In this document: positions 56,940 through 64,000 of the stretch, piece after piece
Position numbering within the stretch: the stretch's first letter is position 1
Layout: every line of letters starts with the position of its first letter
The notes under the pieces: generated by a model
Seen by the model: the letters and a program-made list of their open reading frames with translations, nothing else
What the model was told of the DNA's origin: nothing
Databases searched by the model: none
Assembly: GCF_036898095.1 (NCBI RefSeq)
Contig: NC_090757.1
Location: 75,407,452 to 75,471,451, forward strand
DNA length: 64,000 nt
From: Palaemon carinicauda
Lineage: Eukaryota > Arthropoda > Malacostraca > Decapoda > Palaemonidae
Direction of reading: 5' to 3'
Translations under genes and position numbers: made by a program

Positions 56940-57897
56940 GGGAGTCTACCAAGCGAAGTGGAGTGTCTTTTGTGGTTGGTGTCGTGGGAGGGGTATCTCT
57001 CCACTCGATGCCACTATTCCAGCAATAGCGGACTTTGTCGTTTATCTGCGGGAAGAAATGCGCCTTTCTGTCTCGGCAGTGAAAGGCTATCGCTCAGCCT
57101 TAAGCTTGGCCTTCAGGCTGAAGGGCGTGGATATTTCTTCCTCGCTAAAACTCTCTTTACTCATACGTAGCTATGAGCTTACCTGCCCCCAGTCGGAAGT
57201 GAGACCTCCTCCTTGGAATGTGGTTCGAGTCCTCATGGCTCTTAAGAGACCTCCCTTCGAACCATTACGCCCGGCCTCTGATCGCCACCTGTCTTGGAAG
57301 ACTGCTTTCCTACTCGCTTTGGCTTCAGCCAAGCGGGTTAGTGAACTTCATGGTTTCTCGTACGACATCGCCCATTCAAGGGGATGGGGGGAGGTAACGT
57401 TCAGGTTCGTCCCTGAGTTTGTAGCCAAGACTCAGAATCCTGGAGTGCCGGATCCTTGGTTTGACTCTTTCAGGATCGCGAGTCTCCGTTCTGTAACAAG
57501 CGACCCAGACCAGCTGCTACTATGTCCAGTGAGGTGTCTGAGGCACTACTCGAAGAGAACGGCTGCAGTCCGTCCTCAAGTGTGAGCTTTGTTTGTGAGC
57601 ACAGGCAGGACTAAGAGGAGGGTCACCAGGAACACCATCTCAGCTTGGATTCGAAGGGTTATCCACCATGCCTTGAATCCAGACCCTCCTCCGTCACGTC
57701 GCCCTAGGGCACACGATGTCACGGGTGTTGCTACGTCCCTGGCCTTCAAGAGAAACTTCTCTGTGACGCAGGTACTTCAAGCTGGGGTCTGGAAGCGTCA
57801 GACGACCTTCACAGCCCACTACCTGCAAGACGTGACCCACAGGAGCCTCGATACGTTTTCTATCGGCCCTGTGGTGGCTGCACAACAGCTGGTCTAA
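56911..57897 (+). pseudogene. DIRS-g tyrosine recombinase
   Basis: It starts MSRHLRRSSEGVYQAKWSVF at 56911, overlapping the last 29 nt of the RT-RNase H frame in another phase. Landmarks: SAVKGYRSALSLAFRLKGVD, LALASAKRVSELHGFSYDIA (first catalytic Arg), PRAHDVTGVATSLAF, LQAGVWKRQTTFTAHYLQDV (likely nucleophile Tyr in HYL) and AAQQLV-TAA at 57895-57897. A single TGA (57583-57585) interrupts it just before LFVSTGRTKRRVTRNT, where DIRS-e reads through. It would integrate the circular intermediate. Confidence 0.88.
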
Positions 57898-58370
57898 CCT
57901 CAGGCTCCTTTATGGACAAGTAGCAGTAGGTTGAGGGCGTTGTTACCCGGTCTTAGTCTGCGTGAATGAAAGAGTATGTCTGACCCTTACTTCTTTCTTC
58001 ATTCTCCCCTCTCTTGGGGAAGCAGCATCCTGGTCCTCGCATAGCTGACCTCGACCTCTGCAGGTAACCTATGCTTCTTTGTGCTCCTAGTATTAAGTTT
58101 AATACTGTTGCGTCCCCCATACCCTGACGAGGTGGTATTGGGAACGTCCTATTCTAGATTCCTATCTAAAGGTCTCAAGGTCAACTTCATAGGACGAGTC
58201 ACACTTTCCACCACACACTGCTTATGTAGGCCACTCGTTCCTAGTGATGCTAGGAACTTGTGAGGTGCAGGGGCTCCTTTTCTCAAGTGCTGCTCACTGA
58301 GGGATTGAGCCCCCGGGCAAAGCCGAAGTCAGTAAGGCTGGGGACTTTCCACCCTTCCTAAGGGGTAAGT

Positions 58371-58490
58371 CACCCAATGTAAATAGCGTGGTTTGTATAT
58401 CGGTTACGGAACAAATGACAAATTCGAAGATAATTTGTACTTTTCCTAACCATACAAACCTTAGCTATTTACACATATTTGCCCGCCATC
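58371..58490 (+). other. DIRS-g internal complementary region
   Basis: cccaatgtaaatagcgtggt, tttgtatatcggttacggaa is the complement of the left terminus (50786-50825), and the following aaatgacaaattcgaagata, cctaaccatacaaaccttag is the complement of the right terminus. In DIRS1 elements this region templates completion of the ends of the linear RNA copy on a circle. Confidence 0.88.
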
Positions 58491-58756
58491 CCTGGCCCCC
58501 AAGTCAAGTCCTACCTCGAAGTGAAGCAAATCACCGGGGTTGGGGGGGGGGGGGTAGCAAGCTACCCTTCCCCTACCCCCCGCTAACTAGCGTGGGGGTA
58601 ATTAACCCTCGTTAAAAACTATTGGCTCGTCATTTCAGCTACGCTAAAAGGTAAACCCCCAATGTAAATAGCCAAGGTTTGTATGGTTAGGAAAAATACA
58701 AATTATCTTCAAATTTGTCATATTTATATTACAGTATTTATACAGTATAGTACTTT

Positions 58757-61204
58757 ATTTTAAATATAAAACTTACCCGCTGGTTATATAGACGCCCCGG
58801 CAGGAAAATCAAAATCTCGCGCAGCTTATCGCAGATATGCCAGGTGTACACTAGCGCCCTCGCGGTACTAGAGGTAGTACTTTACCAAACCACTTCAGAT
58901 TTTCTCTGCCGGCCATAGCTGGCTGTACGTCTGTTTGGACGTTATTTGGTGATGTACTAACGTTTTATGTGTTTGGGCTTTCGCTTATTTGTTTTATTTG
59001 ATCTGTGATGGCGTATTTATAACTTAAAAGGTAGGATTAGAAGGTTTTTCAACCTATTTTAAACCTCACGAAAGCATAAGGGCGGGATGTGAACATCTCG
59101 TCCATTGATGACATCACAGCCTTAGCCGTAGGCTAAAAGTGTGTCCTGCTTTTTTATAAAGAATGATAAGTGAATACTTTCTTTTGAAGTATTAAGTTAT
59201 AAATTAAATTAAAGCATTGTTATTTTATGAAAATTTTATCCTTCTATTAGTTTTTCTTTAGATAATCTTCGATCCTTTTGCAAAGATTAACTAGCGTTCA
59301 GTTTATTTTTCTTATGCAGTTGTCAATATCGTTACAATATTACAATATTTTGTAGCAATTTTTATGAATAGTACATTCTTCTTACATTTCAAGTTTTTGA
59401 GTTGTACTATATAAAAGGAACATTTTATTTTGCAATTAATTGGTCCTTTCAGTTTTTTTCCTTAGTCAGAGATGAAAGGAAGTTACAGTTCAGTTAATGT
59501 TTATACGATGCAGTATTCTTTACAATCGATGTAGTGCACGATTGTATGTATCATTGTTTACTTGGTGGTTTTTGGAATACTAAAATTGCTCGTGTATTAC
59601 TGTAATTGTAGAAATTCAAATGGGTACGGGTGATAATTCGCCTTTTATTGGAACCCCTTAATTTAAGGGTTTATTTTAATTTATAAATATATCTATTAAA
59701 GTAATATTTAATATTTTGTTGCATTTATATGGGATTCAGTGACTTTTGCATTCCCATTGAAACCATTGACAAAATTGTAAGAGTCTCTCTACAAAGTTCA
59801 TTTTGTTTGAGAGAGCGTATACTTTGGTTTTCAATATTTGTGAAAATATCTTTTTACCAAAGAGTAAAATGCAAATTTTTTAGTGCTAAATTAGTCAGTG
59901 TATTTTATTCAGTGTAGAGTGCTTCTATTCGGACCTGTCGTTATCCTAGCCCTAGACCTCTGTTAAGTTCCCGGACGCATGGGAGAAGTTAAGTCGAACG
60001 GCGAAAGGAATCAAGAGGATAACCAGGGGTTACAGTCTTTTAAGACCCGAACAGAAGTCCTCTCGAGCGTTTTCTGACTATCCCCAGAACGCTCACCCTT
60101 GCTATAGATAAGGCGAGGTATTAATGTTTTCAAACATTATACGCGCGCTTCAGGCGCTAAGCTTAAAACAAAATTAGATTTGTTTTGTGTGTGTTACATT
60201 TCATCGGCGCGGACGTAGTGCCGCCGCGTCCACTTGATGGGTGTCGTCTCCCGACAGTGGGAAGCGCTGTGGGATCGACGAAGATAATGCTGCATACGTT
60301 TTGCCTAAGGTTGATCCTTGATCTTTGCTGTTAGACATGAAACAGCAACTATCTTCGTTTATGCAGGCTTATCAGCCTGCCGTTGGCAGTGCGGTTGGAT
60401 GTCACTATTCCGGTCTTTGACGCGGTCGCACAGGCAATGTGTCTTTAACGGTAATGACTCGTTGTCGCACAGGCGGCCTACCAGCAGCAATGTTCGACGG
60501 TGAGAGAAGGTGGACGTATCACTTCGATTACTTGCTCAACGCCAACCGACCGCTCATAGCGCCTAGTATCAGTCTATTTAGGCGTGCCGACGTTCGCCAG
60601 GCAGCAGAGCATGCTACCAAGCGACATGACAGACAGCAGAGCCGGCGAAGCGTCAACGGAAGCGGAACGTCAGCGTCAGTGTGGACGCTTCGCTACCTAT
60701 GACAATAGACTTTGATGTCTGCCTGACCATGACCGTCTAGCGTTGAGTCATTGTTGCTCCAGGTGCTATATTAAGAAATAAATCTTAACTAGAAAGATAT
60801 TATACTCTCGGACCAAGGCCTGCTGGGCTTATTCTTGGTTGGGAGAACTAGAATTAAAACCTCTGAGCATTGAGGTCTGAATTCAGAATCCTAAGGAGTG
60901 GATTCCTAGGAATCAAGACTTCTCTTCCTAGGGTAGATTATTGTAGGAGGAAGGGAATAACTTTCAGATACTCATGAGAGTTTTTCTGAAGAGTTTCCCT
61001 TTTATTTTATAACTGCTGCTCCTCGTTCCAACTTCAGAGTTTTCGCTAGTTGCGTTGATGGCGTCTCTATTTATTTTATTTTTATTACTAGACAGGGTAC
61101 AACCCTAGTTGAGAAAGCAAGATGCTTTAACCCAAAGGGCTCCTATAAGGAAAGATGGCTCAGTAAGGAAATAAGAAAATAAATAGATAAATAAATTAAC
61201 ATTA
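58757..61204 (+). repeat. Repeat R, copy 2
   Basis: This is collinear with 17058-19690, but carries a single minisatellite unit, several small indels and the same LINE tail at its end. It is interrupted at 61205 by a Tigger. ORF-like pieces (60318-60503, 60439-60702) have no recognised domain. Confidence 0.8.
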
Positions 61205-61920
61205 CAGTGAAGCCTTGCTACTTCGCGGTTCGACCATCGCGGATTCACCACTTCGCGGGTTTTTTCCATTATCCATATATATATATACATATCGCGGATT
61301 TTCCGGAAATTTCGAAAATACCGCAATATCTGAAGACCCCAAATACGATATTTCGTTACCTGTAATTCTATTAATACTGTAATTAGTAATATCTGCTCTT
61401 ACTGATTGTTCATTGCATTACATATGACATATAATTAAGCACAGAAAGAAATAAAACATGAAAAGAGAATGTGATCACACGATAATTCAGTACTGTATAC
61501 AGTACTAGACAGGGTACAACCCTAGTTGAGAAAGCAAGATGCTTTAACCCAAAGGGCTCCTATAAGGAAAGATGGCTCAGTAAGGAAATAAGAAAATAAA
61601 TAGATAAATAAATTAACATTACAGTGAAGCCTTGCTACTTCGCGGTTCGACCATCGCGGATTCACCACTTCGCGGGTTTTTTCCATTATCCATATATATA
61701 TACATATCGCGGATTTTCCGGAAATTTCGAAAATACCGCAATATCTGAAGACCCCAAATACGATATTTCGTTACCTGTAATTCTATTAATACTGTAATTA
61801 GTAATATCTGCTCTTACTGATTGTTCATTGCATTACATATGACATATAATTAAGCACAGAAAGAAATAAAACATGAAAAGAGAATGTGATCACACGATAA
61901 TTCAGTACTGTATACAGTAC
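61086..61920 (+). repeat. Two-unit tandem duplication of about 417 bp
   Basis: 61086-61502 (LINE tail plus Tigger left end plus 5' region) is repeated at 61503-61920. The only difference I see is one TA step in the tatatata run near 61280/61695. Confidence 0.9.
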
Positions 61921-62184
61921 GTAGTAAAATTGAATCGAACATGAAACGCAAATCAGATGCAGTCATACCATATTAGAATGGTGTAAGGCTGCTGTTGGCT
62001 ACTACTGTACTGTACTACAAATGTAATGGATGTGCTTCTTTTCCATGAATCTTTTGTATGTATACATACGTAGTACTGCATCCAATAATATTCTTTGTTG
62101 CAAAAATCACATTTCGAATAAGCGTACGAGAGAGAGAGAGAGAGACACACATTCTACAACAAAAGCGTAAAATAGCGTACGTAA

Positions 62185-62258
62185 AGCTATTATTATTATT
62201 GTTATTATTATTATTATTGTTGTTGTTGTTATTAAAATTATTATTGTTATTATTGTTA

Positions 62259-62307
<49 letters not shown>

Positions 62308-62345
62308 AGTATCATTATTTATCATTATTATTACAGTATTATTAT
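62185..62345 (+). repeat. (TTA/TTG)n trinucleotide tract
   Basis: A long run of ttattatt with interspersed ttg and ttatc, inside Tigger-2. It produces an artificial poly-Leu/poly-Ile reading frame. Confidence 0.95.
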
Positions 62346-62651
62346 TACTGTACAGTATACTGTACGCAGGGTATCTTGTACTTTGAATTGGTAACCTACG
62401 TAGCATATAAGACGGGTTGTGATTGGTTCAAGCGCTGATAGATGATGAATCAGAACCCAAGTTTTGTAATCTAGCCTGTGCTTTGTGTTTTGACCGCTTC
62501 TCCAACCCGCAGCATCTCTTTCCGCGGTCACTTTGTCTCCCGCTGTATCACTGTGTTGACGTTGTTAAGTTATTGTGAACTTTAATCTGTGCTGTGCGTG
62601 ACTGTTTCAAGTTGAACTTTTGTTGAACATTCTGTTAAACCCTACTGTACA

Positions 62652-63130
62652 ATGCCTCCCAAGCCTTCTGCTTCTACTAAGGCTGGTAGTGAGCCTAAAC
62701 AGCACCGAAAGATGATGACGATTGCTGAAAAGGTGACGCTTCTCGATATGTTAAAATACAGTAGAAGTTACGCGGCCCGCAGACCTCTTAAGACCTGACG
62801 AAATCGGGCAGTGAAGACAGTGAAACACAGGAAGAGATCCAAGAAAATGTCGAAGAAACGGGCTTAACATTAGAACGGCTTGCCAAGCTCTGCAAGCTTA
62901 CGAATGAGATGAAAGAAATGTCGCAAGAGTGGGACGAGGATATGGTTCGTTCTGTACAATTCTGCACCAAGATCGATGAACACATGGCTCCCAACAGGAT
63001 GCTCTTGCGAAAAAAGAAGCAGCGGTAGCAACTTCCGATCACAATGCCCTCGGAAGAAATTGAAGAAGTGTCTCAGGAAGAAGTTGAAGAAGTGTCCCAG
63101 GAAAAGACACCTCCGTCTGAAGAGACGTAA
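62652..63130 (+). pseudogene. Tigger-2 transposase, N- and C-terminal remnants
   Basis: MPPKPSASTKAGSEPKQHRK, KMMTIAEKVTLLDMLKYSRS is the N-terminus with the first helix of the CENP-B-type domain. After SYAARRPLKT the frame breaks, and the next recognisable part (from about 62796) is the C-terminus: TGLTLERLAKLCKLTNEMKE, QLPITMPSEEIEEVSQ, ending at TAA 63128-63130. The whole DDE catalytic domain is deleted. Confidence 0.8.
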
Positions 63131-63143
63131 AATACTATTATTG

Positions 63144-63197
63144 GCTGCACAGTAGAAGACATCATCAGCTTCATCATCATCATTTCTACTGTGCAGC
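63144..63197 (+). other. Hairpin just after Tigger-2 transposase stop
   Basis: A 14-bp perfect stem, GCTGCACAGTAGAA (63144-63157) with TTCTACTGTGCAGC (63184-63197), encloses a 26-nt loop rich in TCATC. It begins 14 nt after the TAA. Confidence 0.75.
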
Positions 63198-63426
63198 AAA
63201 TTCATCGCCATCATCATTCAAGTTTTTCTTGAACTTCTTTCGTGGTGAGTACAGTAACAATCTTTATTTTTTACTTTAATTTTCTAACATTTTAATATTT
63301 GTGCCTGTTTTATAGTTTAGTACTGTATGCATTAAGTTAAAGGGAAGGTTTTAAAAGTCTGAAGAGTATACATGTTGTAACCTATCATATTTTTTTTTGT
63401 TTAAAATTTACTTTTACGTACGTAAA

Positions 63427-63429
<3 letters not shown>

Positions 63430-63520
<91 letters not shown>
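63430..63520 (+). repeat. (CT)n microsatellite
   Basis: About 90 bp of uninterrupted tctctctc. Confidence 0.98.
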
Positions 63521-63523
<3 letters not shown>

Positions 63524-63702
63524 AATTGTTTTCCTGCTTTGCTACGTACAGTATGTACTGTATGATTTTATATAGATACGGTAAATAATATTCGTAATAA
63601 CATATTTTGTAAATACTTTAACTGTAAATATCATTATTTATCACTTTCATCATGCGCGTTAAATGCCTTCTTTGTTCTGAGCGTGGTTGTTTACTGAGCG
63701 TA

Positions 63703-63738
63703 CTTTATGACGCCGTCGTTTCAGGTGGCGTCATAAAG
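63703..63738 (+). other. 12-bp perfect inverted repeat
   Basis: CTTTATGACGCC at 63703-63714 and GGCGTCATAAAG at 63727-63738 with a 12-nt loop, inside Tigger-2. Confidence 0.8.
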
Positions 63739-64000
63739 AAAAACATTTCATTTGGAAGTCCTAAGAAAAATTAAGTAAAACATTGGTAATAACAAAATCA
63801 ACATACTGTACTGTATAATCAATATAATCGATGCAAAAACTCACCTATACATATATGTGTACACTAAATGAGTTTGTTTCTTCATTATGATCAGAGATAA
63901 ACGTACTGTAAACTAAACATTGGTTGCCATTTTTTATCGGGCTTTTTAGCGTGTTTAGGAAACGCATGATATAAAATCGCCTTTAATATTTGTGACTGTT

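Larger units (their letters stand above)
50786..58721 (+). mobile_element. DIRS-g: best preserved DIRS1-like retrotransposon (about 7.9 kb)
   Basis: The left ITR from 50786 (GTTCCGTAACCG) and the right ITR ending aatttgtcat at 58721 are inverted complements over about 200 bp (ctatttacattgggggttta, cgtagctgaaatgacgagcc). Order: 5' acceptor-like site 51061-51062, Gag ORF 51104-54983, RT-RNase H 54986-56939, tyrosine recombinase 56911-57897, 3' region, ICR about 58371-58490. Three stops and at least four frameshifts disable it, but all domains are present, making it the reference copy for this window. Confidence 0.92.
61205..64000 (+). mobile_element. Tigger-2: internally deleted Tigger, runs off the window
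   Basis: Left ends CAGTGAAGCCTTGC at 61205 and again at 61622 (tandem copy), each preceded by TA, with subterminal cgcggttcgaccatcgcgg. Transposase remnants lie at 62652-63130, with a 3' hairpin at 63144-63197. The right part from 63755 matches the MITE at 6989-7495, whose right end would predict this element's right TIR beyond 64000. Confidence 0.82.

Noticed and set aside
51957..57585. Stop-codon readthrough or recoding in DIRS-g (TAG 51957, TAG 55231, TGA 57583)
   Set aside because: The stops are of mixed type, and other copies have sense codons in at least two of these places, so they are most likely ordinary nonsense mutations.
50786..58721. LTR (Gypsy/BEL) or Ngaro/PAT-type classification for the RT elements
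   Set aside because: There is no integrase or protease. The terminal repeats are inverted with an ICR, and a tyrosine recombinase follows RNase H, which is the DIRS1 arrangement.
62058..62438. Poly-Leu (+) and poly-Ile (-) open frames
   Set aside because: They are produced by the (TTA/TTG)n tract, with no coding evidence.
63397..63588. Ser-Leu repeat open frame
   Set aside because: It is a (CT)n microsatellite.

Overview
This window is eukaryotic and consists of one host gene whose introns are packed with transposable elements. On the + strand, ten exons (166, 1280, 168, 166, 231, 147, 283, 134, 130 and 235 nt, with matching splice phases throughout) encode about 980 consecutive residues of a cytoplasmic dynein 1 heavy chain, running from the tail/linker to the AAA1 ATPase module with Walker A, Walker B and the downstream sensor region. 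The gene enters from the left and leaves on the right: no further exon is seen between 46910 and 64000. The protein reads like the arthropod orthologue (Dhc64C type). Together with abundant DIRS1-like, RTE-like and Tigger-like elements, this suggests a decapod crustacean; I cannot name the species.

Layout: 1-1836, the end of a DIRS element (DIRS-a) split by an unclassified 1.4-kb TIR element. 2060-2225, exon 1. 2511-9282, a decayed DIRS copy (DIRS-b) followed head-to-tail by a truncated duplicate (DIRS-b') carrying a Tigger-type MITE. 9539-13381, exons 2-5, with a 5'-truncated LINE tail abutting the exon 4 splice donor. 13536-16090, an RTE-type LINE. 16475-16640, a probable tRNA-derived SINE. 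16720-16866, exon 6. The 20.5-kb intron to exon 7 holds repeat R copy 1, TIR elements, solo DIRS ends, DIRS-e (interrupted by a second, nearly full-length RTE LINE on the minus strand) and a second LINE family on the minus strand. 37381-38134, exons 7-8. 38854-44275, internally deleted DIRS-f. 44995-45455, a degenerate minisatellite. 45557-46909, exons 9-10. The last 17 kb is intronic: a Tigger transposase copy, a MITE with many subterminal motifs, the best preserved DIRS element (DIRS-g, about 7.9 kb), repeat R copy 2 and a second, internally deleted Tigger.

DIRS-g shows DIRS1 architecture: inverted terminal repeats, an internal complementary region equal to the complement of the joined ends, a Cys-rich/RS-rich/Gag ORF, an RT-RNase H ORF, and a tyrosine recombinase ORF overlapping it in another frame. 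Every element with coding capacity carries stops, frameshifts or deletions, so none looks active as written. The signals I find most worth following are a hairpin just after the Tigger transposase stop with three compensatory base-pair changes between the two copies; independently expanded tandem repeats that all encode an RS-like tract in DIRS Gag; a conserved splice-acceptor-like site ahead of the DIRS Gag start; and a LINE tail fused in frame to a dynein exon at its splice donor.
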